Positions 1-12,100 of a stretch of DNA of 64,000 bases are shown here, piece after piece. Source of the DNA: Caenorhabditis elegans (lineage: Eukaryota; Nematoda; Chromadorea; Rhabditida; Rhabditidae). The notes under the pieces are model-generated. The model was given only the letters and a program-made list of their open reading frames with translations. It had not been told where the DNA came from and searched no databases. The stretch covers positions 15,215,422 to 15,279,421 of the forward strand of contig NC_003280.10 of NCBI RefSeq assembly GCF_000002985.6, in the 5' to 3' direction. Every line of letters starts with the position of its first letter. Position 1 is the stretch's first letter. The position numbers and the translations under genes were made by a program.

Positions 1-70
1 TTCCGGCAAATCGGTAAATTGTTGGAATCGAAAATTTCCGGCAAATCGTCCATTTGCCGAATTTGTCGAC
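1..70. repeat. CCGGCAAATTGCC-type minisatellite fragment (cluster 1)
   Basis: A few degenerate copies of the TTCCGGCAAATTTGCCGA motif cut by the window start. The same family forms larger clusters near 4.4, 25-26 and 36.7-37.4 kb. From 71 to 620 I see no gene, only AT-rich DNA with a GGTCGTGGTGAGACCCG fragment near 262 that belongs to another dispersed family. Confidence 0.7.
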
Positions 71-616
71 CTCATTTTCATTATTATCCAAATGGCAAAT
101 TTTTCGATTTTTGCTTCCAAAATTGGGCACTCCTATACTTTTCCAATATAGAAAAATCTGCACCTTTACTATATAATTCCACACACTCCTCCATTTTGCT
201 AGATTTTCCTAGAACTTTTCCATTTTCAGAGAAAAAAAAACCATAATTTAAAGAAATATTGGTCGTGGTGAGACCCGTTTTGGAGCGAAAATCACAAAAT
301 TCCGCATTTGGCCAATACAAAATTATTTCCAGCCGGTAGTTTATTGTTCAAACATTCGTCGTGAGCCGAAAAAAATTAACTCAGATTTGTTGGAGGCCCC
401 TTTTGGAAATGTTTTGAACGTTCTCCAATTAGCCATAAATTCAAGATTTCCCAATGCTAATGTGAAGTTTTGAAATTTTCTGGATTGCAAAATAATTTTA
501 GAACCTACATAATTAGTGCACTTGCACTCTATTGATTCTACCTTAGACTCATCCTTCCTACCATCTCTGCGCCTCTTCACCTTTTATTATCTCTCTCTCC
601 CTCATTGCTACTGCAC

Positions 617-620
<4 letters not shown>

Positions 621-669
<49 letters not shown>
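621..669. repeat. (CT)n microsatellite
   Basis: About 24 perfect CT dinucleotides upstream of the first coding exon. A (GA)n tract of similar size lies about 1.9 kb downstream at 2541-2610. Confidence 0.95.
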
Positions 670-670
<1 letters not shown>

Positions 671-758
671 GTCGTTTACATTAGTCAGTAAATACTAATA
701 CCAAAAATAGGCAGCATTCCCTATTGATTTTGGTTTTATAAAATCATGGTGCCAGACT

Positions 759-895
759 GTCCCATCACGGTTTGATCTACAAAAAATGCGGGAATTTTTA
801 GCCGGTACGAAAATGAGTTGAGAACACTCTGCGTCTCGAGCAGATCTTCTCCCGCATTTTTTTGTAGATCAACGTAGATCAAACCTGATTTTATT
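759..895. mobile_element. Short palindromic element, GTCCCAT...ATGGGAC family, copy 1
   Basis: The ends read GTCCCATCACGGTTTGATCT and, inverted, AGATCAAACCTGAT. Inner arms carry ACAAAAAATGCGGGAA and its inverse CCCGCATTTTTTTGT, with TGAGAACACTCTGCGTCTC between. The same layout recurs at 12650, 30999, 44849, 55999 and, decayed, 58330. No coding capacity. It looks like a nonautonomous inverted-repeat (MITE-like) family. Confidence 0.7.
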
Positions 896-952
896 CTCTC
901 TTCTCTATTTCTTTCTCGTGAATGTTCTTCATATTAGATTTATAAACGTGAT

Positions 953-1217
953 ATGTGCACACAGAACCTACAAGATCATCAAGACATGATGGGCCCGGGC
1001 GAAGAAGAAGAAGAGCAACTGTTCGACACGACGCCTGAAGGATCCGAAGACGACGACTACGATATGGTGATGTACGACGAGTCGTCGGCGGATAGCTCGT
1101 TCTCGGTGCCCACCAGCACTGTGCCATCATCGGTCGCTGAAACCTATGAGACGATGGACACGGACGCCGGATTTTCGACGGATAGTGAAATGGAACGGCT
1201 TGTCGAGTTGAGATCAG
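953..1217 (+). CDS. spsb-1: Alternative first exon of the spsb-1-like gene (acidic N-terminus)
   Basis: The open frame from the ATG at 953 encodes about 88 residues rich in Glu, Asp and Ser, with an EEEEE run and an EDDDYD patch. It ends at a good donor (ATCAG/GTAAAA). It leaves one base, G, of the next codon, exactly the phase left by the other first exon at 3148-3541. Either can therefore splice to the acceptor at 4771 and complete the same Val codon. Pyrimidine-rich DNA just upstream (891-930) fits a promoter. With the downstream exons it would give a protein of about 422 residues. Transcript support is needed to decide between a promoter-specific isoform and a separate small gene; the shared phase favours the former. 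Confidence 0.6.
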
Positions 1218-1269
1218 GTAAAACTGATTGCGAATTTGAAGAAAAACTCTCAGTGTTTTTTATTGCTTG

Positions 1270-2310
1270 ATTATACTCAAAATTGCCTGAAAACACCGAA
1301 TTTTATAATGAAACTTCTTAAGAACTTTTCAAAAAAAAGTTATGACGGCTCAAAAAAATGGCCTAAGAGATTAGAGATTAGTTAAAATTTGAAATTTGAC
1401 TTGTCAGCGACTGGAAACAATTTTTTTTTAACACCGTCAAATTTTTCTTGCGTTTTCAACTTCATTTAGGTATTTTAAAGGTGGAGTACCGAAATTAGAG
1501 ACTTTGCTTTTTTAGACCAAAATCGGTCCAAAATTACCGAATTTCGTAATGAGACGTTCTGAAAATTTCTCAAAAAAAAGTTATGGCGGTTCAAAGTTCG
1601 TGAAAATGAGGCCCATTTTCAGCTAAAATCAAATTTTTTTCAACTTCTCGGTGTCGCAACGTCTGGAACCTAATTTTTATTTATTTATCACTTTTTAATA
1701 AGTATAGTGATTTTTGATCAGGCGTTTATTCGTTGATTTAGGTACATTTATGGTGAGTGTGGCACAAAAAAAAAGTAACTTTTATTTGTGCCCCTTTTGT
1801 GCCACACTGACCATAAATGTACTTAAATCAACGAATAAACGCCTGATCAAAAGCCACAATATTTATGAAAAAGTGATAAATAAATAAAAATTAGGTTCCA
1901 GATGTTGCGACACCGAGAAGTTGGAAAAAATTTTGATTTTAGCTGAAAATGGGCCTTATTTTCCCGAACTTTGAACCGCCATAACTTTTTTTTTGAGAAA
2001 TTTTCAGGACGTCTCATTACGAAATTCGGTAATTTTGGACCGATTTTGGTCTAAAAAGCAAAGTCTCTAATTTCGGTAATCCATCTTTAAAATACCTAAA
2101 TCGAGTTGAAAACGCAAGATAATTACATTGTATACTAAAAATTTGGCGGTGATTTCAAAAAAAAAATTGTTTCCAGCCGCTTGACAAGTCAAATTTCAAA
2201 TTTTAACTAATTTTAGGCAATTTTTTTGAGCCGTCATAACTGTTTTTTGAAAAGTTTTCAAGAAGTTCCATTATAAAATTCGGTGTTTTCAGACAATTTT
2301 TGAGGGTAAA
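1270..2310. mobile_element. About 1 kb inverted-repeat element (palindrome family with copy at 35.5 kb)
   Basis: Outer arms carry TGAAAACACCGAATTTTATA on the left and its inverse on the right. Further in, both carry TTTGACTTGTCAGC and CTGGAAACAA in opposite orientation, meeting near 1770 around a CATTTATGGTGAGTGTGGCA hairpin. The arms diverge by scattered changes. No transposase frame is present. A shorter relative with the same outer sequence lies at 35480-35880. Confidence 0.75.
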
Positions 2311-2537
2311 TATTTTTTGATATTTCCCTAGTAGTTGTAAATATAATACAATATTATCAGTCACGTGTGAAACTGAAACCCGACCACTAGACCTCCTGGC
2401 ACGGATCGTAGCATTACTGTTCCGAATTCTACTAGGACCTCAAAATGATAAGAGTTGCTGACAAATAAAAAACGGTTACCCCCCGTGTGTGCTGGTCAGT
2501 ACCTCACAATTCCAAAGTCACTGGAATCGAGAGTGAA

Positions 2538-2540
<3 letters not shown>

Positions 2541-2610
<70 letters not shown>
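2541..2610. repeat. (GA)n microsatellite
   Basis: About 35 GA units, upstream of the second first exon of the spsb-1-like gene. Confidence 0.95.
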
Positions 2611-2613
<3 letters not shown>

Positions 2614-2619
2614 ACTGTA

Positions 2620-3147
2620 AAGCCCCCCTATCGGAATAGACAGCAGAAGCAGCAACTAGCAGCTAGTCCTCTTCTCCTCCTCCTCCACCTTCTCCCCGAT
2701 CTGCCTATTCATCTCGATCTTACCGCATCTCTCCGCGCTTGCGCGCGCCTCCGAGAAAGCGAAACGAGACGCGAAAGTGCGCGCTGCTACCCCCCACCTC
2801 CTCCTCCTTATTCTGGGCTGTTTCTGCCGACCGACCGACCGACGACGGACGATCAAGCTTGGCAACACAGCAGCATTCTTCTCTATTATTGATCTTCTAT
2901 ATTTCCTGGACTTTTTTTGTTGTTGTTGGATTGAAGCTCTGCTCGTGGAAAAGAAAAGAAAAACCTTTGAAGTTCTGTCTCTCCTGGATCACACACGACA
3001 GTACTCTATAGACCTTCTTTCTGGGTCAGTGGGGAAGACTTTCACCTTCACTTTCCGTCGTCTTCACCCTTTTCTATTATTCATCTACTTTTCTCCTTCA
3101 ACCAGCAGTCTGGTCAATTCAAAAAATTCAAAACTATCCACCACAAA
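2620..3147 (+). promoter_or_regulatory. Probable promoter and 5' leader of the long spsb-1 isoform
   Basis: GC-richer than the flanking DNA and pyrimidine-rich, with CTCCTCC tracts, a GACCGACCGACCGACGAC repeat near 2830 and several T runs. It leads directly into the CACCACAAAATGAG start context at 3148. The assignment rests on position and composition only. Confidence 0.45.
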
Positions 3148-6100
3148 ATGAGTCGAGACGAAATTTCAATTTCAACGCGTCTCAAAAGCCTACGGCCTCG
3201 ACGCGCCGATTCCATTTCCCTGCTACAATCGTCGAATTTCAAACTTGATACAACACCACCGCCACCACCACAAAACCCGCTAAAGCGATGCCAACAAGAC
3301 AACCCGAAGCTGCTAATTCACGATCAGAAGCGGAGACGAAGCGTCGTCGACGCTCCTCCACCCACCCCCGAATCATCTTCCGTGCTCAGCCAGCCGCCGA
3401 TCCCCGAGGACCTAGTGTCCCGGCTCAGTGAAGAGATCTTGCAGAGCATTTTCTATTTGGCACAATCCCGTTCTGGCAATGGGCACGAGTTTACGACGAA
3501 TGTCCATGCACTACTCTGGCAGTATTATTTGAACGAGTATGGTAAGAGAGTGAAACCAGAACTGTTCTAGTTGATGTATGTAATATATCTATTGTTCTGT
3601 GTACTACTGTGTCCATAATACTACTGTACAGATACAGATAGTAGTGATAATAACAATGATTCAAAAAATACATATTCCAATGTGTGTGTGTGTGTGTGTT
3701 TTTTTCTCGCTCCAGAGAACCAATATCGATGGCATCACACACTCACTCACACTGAGTGTGTTTGTGTGCTCTACAAACATCCCGCGCTCCGCCGCGCCAT
3801 ACGGCGTCAGCATGCGGAAAACAAACATTTGTTTATTTTTTCCGGACACCATACACATACACACACACACAATGGCACTGTGTGGAAAAGAAGCCGAAAA
3901 ATTTGGAAGCATACATGTGATCCCTTGGAAATTGTATTTAATTGATTGGGCGAGAACAAACTGAATATTTTTTCGAAAAAGTTTGAAAAATCGATCATCA
4001 GAAGCGGCGTTACTTAAAGTTATTCAAGTAGTGTTGTAAAATGTATTTAAATACGTTTATGACGTCATTTTTCTACACTTTTTTAATTTTCCGACACTAC
4101 TTGAATAACCACATAGATGTATAACGTTCGCGAAATTTTGCACGGAAAAAATGCCAGGTCTCAACACGACGATTTTTCTTTAAATGCGAAATGGTGTGCG
4201 CCTTTAACAAAAAAATAAATAAATAAAACAAACCGGTTTTTGAAAAATTTAAAAAAAAATCAGAATTTTCCGAAAGGTCTCGAAACGAATCAACAATTGT
4301 TTGCGAGTCTTTTTTTCAGTAAATTTTGAGAAAATCTATAAATCTATAAAAACCGTAAAATTGTGAATTTGAGAGTTTAACAAATCTATAATAGCCTAAC
4401 TATTCCGGCAAATTGCCGATTTTCCAAAAATTCCAATTCCGGCAATTTGCCGAAAATTTTCCTTTTTGGCAATTTGCAGATTTGCCGGAAATTTTCAATT
4501 CCGGCAATTTGCCAATTTGCCGGAAATTTCAAATCCGGCAATTTGCCGATTTGCCGGAAATTGTTATTTTCGGCAATTCGCCAATTTGCCGGAAATTTTC
4601 AATTCCGGCAAAGTGCCGATTTTCAGAAAATTTCAATTCCGGCAATCTGCCAATTTGCCGGAAATTTTCAATTCCGGCAATTTGCCAATTTGCCGGAAAT
4701 CTAGCGACACTGTAATGAAAAATAACAAAAAAAAAACCCAAATTTTCTAATAAAATTTCCCCAATTTCAGTGTCCCCATCATCTGATGCTTGCTCGACGA
4801 GCTCATCAACATATGCCCGCCCGGCGGCGGCGGCGCATTCAGCCGGCAACAACTCATCATCCTCATCATCAAACGCCGGCGGCGGCGACGGCTACCATCG
4901 TTCGAACTCCTCGGGCTCTTCCACACGGCCTGTAGCGGCGACTCGTGAACGAAAAAGCTATGCAGTGGCGGCCGGAAGATCCGCACCGATGCGGAGTCTT
5001 TCGCCGGCTCATCCGAGTGCAGTGGTGAGTTTATTATTATATAGACGCGAAAAATTATGAATTTTTTGCGGATGAGTAATATCGAAAAAACCATTTTTTT
5101 TTTTGAATTTTGACGATAAAGTTCATAATAATTCGTCCTCCACCACCCCGTCAACATCTTTATCGATAAAGATGTCTATGTGCTGACTGACTGGCTGATA
5201 TATTGATAAGAGGAACTTGTTTTTGTGAGACCAAAAGAGACATAGAACCCTACGAAGCCACCAGCATTGTCAGTTATGCCCCCCGTCTCAAAAAGTGGTT
5301 CTGTGTGTTTTTTACCAATTTTTTTTCGCCTCGATCATAATTTTTATCGATTAGACTATAATATCTAGATTTCTTGACTTTTCAATTTCACTTTCTATTG
5401 AAAAATGCCGAAAATTCAAGTGTTCAGTAAAAATTTTCGAATTTTCGAGTAAAAATTCACATCAATGTCGAAAAAATCTGATCCTTACGGAAATTTTAAC
5501 GTTATAATCCAAAAAAGTTGAAAAACATGTTTCTAACACAAAAATTCGAATTTTCGCATTTTTCACAAAGTGCGCTCCAATGAGAAAAGCTTGAAAAATT
5601 TTGAATTTAAACAGTGAAAAATTGAGAAAATCGGTCAAGTTTTCAATTGAAAAATTCAAATTTCCCGCGAACCACTTGTGGAAAGTGTGCTCCAACAAAA
5701 GAAAACTCGAAAAAAAAAATATTATTTTGACTCAAATTTCACTTTAAAATACGTATTCAAATACAAAACTAAATTTTTCTTGTGAAAAATACAAATTTCC
5801 ATCAGTTTTCCATTAAAAAAACGACTTTTGATCACAATTTTTGTTGAAAAGGGATTAACTTCAAGAAAAATTGACAAAAGAACATTTCCGACATCAAAAT
5901 CCAAACGAAAAAAATCTATTTTGCCTTAAAAATCCTAATAAACCAAAAAATAACTATTATTACTATAAAAACCAAAAAAAAAAAAACATTCTTGCCATAG
6001 AAACCAAATAAAACCTTTTTTTCCATAACAAACCCAAAAAAAATCAATTTTTCTCCATAAAACCCCAAAAAATCCATCTTTTCACATAAAAAAAAACGTT

Positions 6101-9100
6101 AAAAATCTATTTTTGCCTTAAAAAAACCTTTAAAAAATCTTTTTTTTTTGTTTGACATAAAACCCGGAAAAAAAGTCAATTTTTGCCATTAAAAACTAGA
6201 AAAAACACTATTTTCGGCTTGAAACCCCCCAAAATTGCTCATCAAAACAACACTCTATGCAGTCTCAAATTCCCATTAAAAACTAAAAACTGATAGTTCT
6301 TAAAAATCTCTTATATCTAATCAAATCAGTGCTCTAAAAGCCTCAATAACCCAGTAAAAACCCCAAAAAAACCCCAAAAAGCTACAGATGAGCGGTATGA
6401 ATGCCTTCCAAACAAATCCCACATTTTTTTAAATGAAAAACTGGAAAAATCAATTTTTCGTCCTAAAACACCAACAAAAAACTGATATTTCGGTACTTAA
6501 AAAATGTTCATAAAAATTTCTTAAAAAATACCATCGTCATGGTTATTCATGTAATGTAGGAAAATGCAAAAATGTTTTTTCATACATTTCCCCCCTATTC
6601 ATGAGTGTCGAAAAATGAAAAAATGGATGCGTTTTTTGCATTTTTTGACACATAAAAGGAAAAATGTATAAAAATGCATGCATGCTTTTTTCTACATCAC
6701 GTGAATAACCCCTTAAGCCTCAATTACTCATTAAAGGAGGACTGACTAACGGTTCGGACGATTTTGAACGTATCGACCCAAAATGAGCTCAAATGAACGA
6801 ATTTCGTAATGAAACTGCTCAAAACAATTTTCAAAAATTTTTTATGGCGGTTCAAAATTTTGAACAATTACAAATTACACTGATTTTGGCTAAAATCACG
6901 AATTTTTCCCATTTTTCCGTGTCACATCTGTTCGAAGTTAGCTTTTTTGGAATTATCGTCCTTTATTACATATATTGGTAGTTTATCTCATTTAATTTCA
7001 TCGGTTAAAATACATTTAAAGCCGATAGGTAACCAAAAATCATCGAAATTGGTTACCTATCGGCTTTAAATGTACCTTAATCGACGAAATTAGAAGAGAT
7101 AAACTACCGATATATGTAATAAAGGACGATAATTCCAAAAAAGCCAACTTCGGACAGATCTGACACGGAAAAATGGGAAAAATTCGTGATTTTAGCCAAA
7201 ATCAGTGAAATTTTTTCAAAATTTTGAACTGCCATAAAAAATTTAAAAAACGAAAAATTTTTGAGCAGTTTCATTACGAATTTCGTTCATTTGAGCTTAT
7301 TCTGGGTCTTTACGTTCAAAATTGTCCGAACTGTTAGTCCTCCTTTAAGCCTCAATTACTCATTAAAAATCCCGAAAAAACCCCGAAAAAAACCTCTAAA
7401 AAGCTACAGATGAGCGGTATGGATGACTTCTTACGACCGGATCGATTCGATCGTATTATGCAAATGACAAAACCAGATCAATTCATTCAAGAGCAACATT
7501 CATGGAATCCAGAAGATCGATCATTGAACATATTCGTGAAAGACGAGGACAAATTCACATTCCACCGGCACCCTGTCGCACAAAGTACAGATTGTATTCG
7601 CGGAAAGATGGGCTACAGCCGGGGATTCCACGTATGGCAAATCGAATGGCCTGAACGGCAGCGAGGAACACATGCTGTGGTTGGAGTTGCGACGAAGAAT
7701 GCTCCACTACACGCTGCCGGATATACGGCATTGATTGGTACCACTGATGAGAGTTATGGATGGGATATTAGTGAGTTTTTTTTGGTTTTTTTTTAATATT
7801 AAATTTAAAAAATTATTAACTCTGTTAGGCCGGCGGTTGGAAAGGCTAAAAGTGAAAAAAAACAGCGTTTGTGTTTTTTTTTTCATTTTAAAGTTTTTTA
7901 CAGAAAAACAAGATTATTTTCGAAAAATTTGTAATTTTCATCTTTTTTTCAGAATTTTTCAGGAAATTTGATAGATTTATGCAAATTTTTTGTGATTTTG
8001 GGTCAATTTTAATGCTTTTTTTTTACTGAAAAATCGAACTGCAAGAAATTTGGGATTTTTCAGCTTTTTCCTCAATTTTTAACATTTTTAACTGAAAAAT
8101 CGTAAATTTATTCAATTTTCAATTTTTTAAATCAATTTTTCTAAATTAAACTGAAAAAAAAACCCGATTTTTCTCAATTTTTCACTGAAAAAACAAAATG
8201 CTACGTTAATCTTTTGTAAAAATTAGTCTACCAATTTTTTAATCAAATTTTTACGTGGATAAATTGAATTTTAACCTGAATTATTGAATTTTTCAGTTTT
8301 TTCACTGAAAATCCAATTTTTCCAGGAAATTTGGTAATTTTACATCATTTTCAGTGATTTTTTATAGATTTTTCAATTTTTAAACCGAGAAACCGATTTT
8401 TTCCAGGAAACTATATAGTTTTATCTGAATTTTATTTTATTTATTTTTTTTTTCCTAAAAATAGCGATTAAAAAGGCCCCGAGCAAGTGTGTCATTTTTC
8501 GATTTTCAAAAACCGAAAAATCGAAAAAAAAAAATGTTCAGAAAATTAACCATAAAGTATAATTTTTTTTCTAATTTTGTTTATATTTTTAAGAAAAAAC
8601 ATACGAATTTTTTCAAAAAAGAAGAATAATGGCCAAAATATGAAGCAAATTTTCAAAAAATCGGAAAATCGAAAAAAGGAAAAACGGAGTTTTTCAATTT
8701 TTCGGTTTTCAAAAAATCGAAAAACCAAAAATTTTCGTTTTTTTGATTTTCTAAATCAAATCGAAAAACCGACACCCTTAGCCCCCGAGTGAAGGTTTTG
8801 CAAGCCTACCGTGTGTGATTCTATGTCGATTTACGAAGGATTTTGTACTACACACGGACAAGTGCAAAAAATGTGTTTTTTTTTTTGCATGTTTTTGAAA
8901 ACCTGCTGGAATTTGACTGTTTCTGACTTTATTTTTTGAAAATTTTAAAAATTATTAAGTTAATGGATATTATGGAAATCTACAGGAACAACAAGATTTT
9001 TAGCGTTTGAATAATAAGTGCATCAAATTTATTCTGAAATGTTAGGTTTAAACGTTAAATAAGCAAAAAGTGTTGTTTTAAAAAAATTAATACAAAAAAT

Positions 9101-12100
9101 TCGCAAAAAAAATGGTCTAAAAGTCCTAAAGACGTGGAAAAAATCAATTCGCACTTGTCCACGTGTAGTACAAAATTCTTGTCAAATCAACGCGCGCCTT
9201 GCCTTATAGGAAAATGTATTTTTCTCAACTTGAAAACCCATTTTTTGATTTTTTTTTTTTTTTGGTCGAATTCCTAAATTTCAAACAGTCTTTTTTTTCC
9301 AGCACGACGAGAATGCCATCACGATTCGAAGCACACAATGACATGGAGGTATCCGTTCAGTAATAGTCGAGATGTGTATAATGTTCCTGATAAGGTGAGT
9401 AAAACGATTTATAATAATTTTTGAAAAAATTTTATGTTTTGCTATAAAAAAACAATTTTTTTCATTAAAAATCAACCTTCGTCATATCAACCAAAAAAGC
9501 GTTAATTTTTTCCTTTAAAAAATCTATTTTAAATCAAAATCCAAAAGAAAATTCCATTTTTGTCATAAAAACTGAAAAAAAATCAATTTTTGCTCCAAAA
9601 ATAGAAAAAATAACATTTTTCCCATTGAAAAAGTATTATTTTTTAAAAAAACCAAAAAAAAAAGACAATTATGCCTTAAAAAACCACAAAAAATTAATTT
9701 ATCCAAAAATATATCAATTTATTTTTTAAAAAACATGTTAAAAATCCGAAAAATGCCAGTTTTTGTCATAAAAACTGAAAAAAAAGAAAAAAAAATTCGC
9801 CAGAAAAAATAGAAAAAATACATTTTTTTTTCATTGAAAAATATTTATTTAAAAAATTCCGTTTTTGTCATAAAAACTGAAAAAAAGTTATTTTTCGCCC
9901 CAAAAATAGAAAAAATAACATTTTTCCCATTGAAAAAGTATTATTTTAAAAAAAGCCAAAAAAAAAAAGACAATTTTGTCTTAAAAAACCACAAAAAATT
10001 AATTTATCCAAAAATATATCAATTTATTTTTTAAAAAACATGTTAAAAATCCGAAAAATGCCAGTTTTTGTCATAAAAACTGAAAAAAAAGAAAAAAAAA
10101 TTCGCCAGAAAAAATAGAAAAAATACATTTTTTTTTTCATTGAAAAATATTTATTTAAAAAATTCCGTTTTTGTCATAAAACTGAAAAAAAAGTTATTTT
10201 TCGCCCCAAAAATAGAAAAAATAACATTTTTCCCATTGAAAAAGTATTATTTTTAAAAAAGCCAAAAAAAAAAAGACAATTTTGCCTTTAAAAAACCACA
10301 AAAAATTAATTTATCCAAAAATATATCAATTTATTTTTTAAAAAACATGTTAAAAATCCGAAAAATGCCAGTTTTTGTCATATAAACTGAAAAAAAAAGA
10401 AAAAAATTTCGCCAGAAAAAATAGAAAAAATACATTTTTTTTTTCATTGAAAAATATTTATTTAAAAAATTCCGTTTTTGTCATAAAACTGAAAAAAAAG
10501 TCATTTTTCGCCAGCTGTAAAAAAAATTCAAAACTCCATTTTTGTCATTAAAAATAAACAAAAAATCCTTTTTTACCCATAAAAATCTTTTAAAAAATCC
10601 CATTTTTTCAGTTCTACTGTATTCTGGATATGGATGAAGGATACATGGCATTCGCCACAGACGACGAGTTCCTCGGAGTTGCATTCCGAAATCTCAAAGG
10701 AAAAACGTTATACCCAATTGTGGCGGCCGTTTGGGGTCACTGCGAGATTAGTATGAGATATCTGGGATCACTGGAACGTGAGCTAATTTCTTTCGATTCT
10801 TCTTCACCCACTCCACCGCGACGCCTTCCACCACTGAGACCACCACCGTCTTCTCTTCAGCATCACCACCACCACCGCCGGTCCCCTCCGCTCTTTCATT
10901 CTCCTGTCTATAAGCCTAAGCCTAGAAGTCGGACTGAATCGCCGGCGGCCTTAAAAGCGGCAGCAGCAGCGGCCTCCCAATCCCCAGTTCTTCCGTTCTC
11001 GCCGTTTTCCGATCTCGCTAAGATTTTCTCGTTTTACGATCTTCAAGCTGGCGGGGCGTCCAGCTCGTCCAGCTCGTACTCTCTTTTTGAACCGCCTGCC
11101 GAATGGCACAAATTTGATAGGGAGGACTTGCCGATTGATGAGACCCCATCGGCTTCTTCACCCACCACCACCGCATCCCTATATCTTCCGGCTCCACCAT
11201 CATCATCGGTTCGAGCCGCGAATGAGCTCTTCGGACCTCCGTTGACACCGGGAGATTCGAAAACTCAAACCGATGGGTTGGGACTTTTGGGCACTTCGAT
11301 TTTATAATTTTATAGGAAATTCTTTTGAAAGCTTTTGTCGCGCCTTGTTCTTTTCGTAACTTTATCGTAAACCTTGGTTAAATATACATACTCTCGTTTT
11401 TGTCCAGATTTTAGGGAAAAATTGAGGATTTTAGGCATTTTTAGGATTGAAAATTGGAAAAAGGGAGATTTTTCTAGTTTTAGAGGAAAAAAATGCAGGT
11501 TAGCGATTTCGGTCTCGACACGACCGAAAAATAATATTTTGAATCACTATGAGTGAGCGCCTTTAAGGACTACTGTAGTTTCGACACTTTGGCAATTTTC
11601 GTCAATTTTTCACATTTTTAATCATAAAATTAGTTTTAAAAATGGTGATTATTAACAAGACGCGAAAAAATTTGCGATTTTTGCGTTTCTGGTCTCGACA
11701 CGACAACTTTTTGTTAAATTTCGAAATCTCATCGATTTTTCATACTTTTTCGATATTAATATACCATTTATTTTACGAGAAACTAATAAAATAAGCAAAA
11801 CATGCGAAAAATCGAAAATTTGAAACTACAGTACTCTTTAAAGGAGCACACCTTTTTTTTCATTTAACAAGAATTTGCCGTGGCGAGACCTGATCCAAAA
11901 ATTGAAAAATGTTGCCGTTTTTTACACCAAAAACACGGTTCACGGTCTCGAGACATGGCACATTTGTGTTAAATGCAAAAAGGTGTGCGCCTTTAAAGAG
12001 TATTGTAATTTTGAATTTTTTTTTTTGCGGATTTTTATACCGAATTTTCATACTTTTTCGTTTATTAACATGTTTATTTTTTAAAGAAACTGAAATAAAA

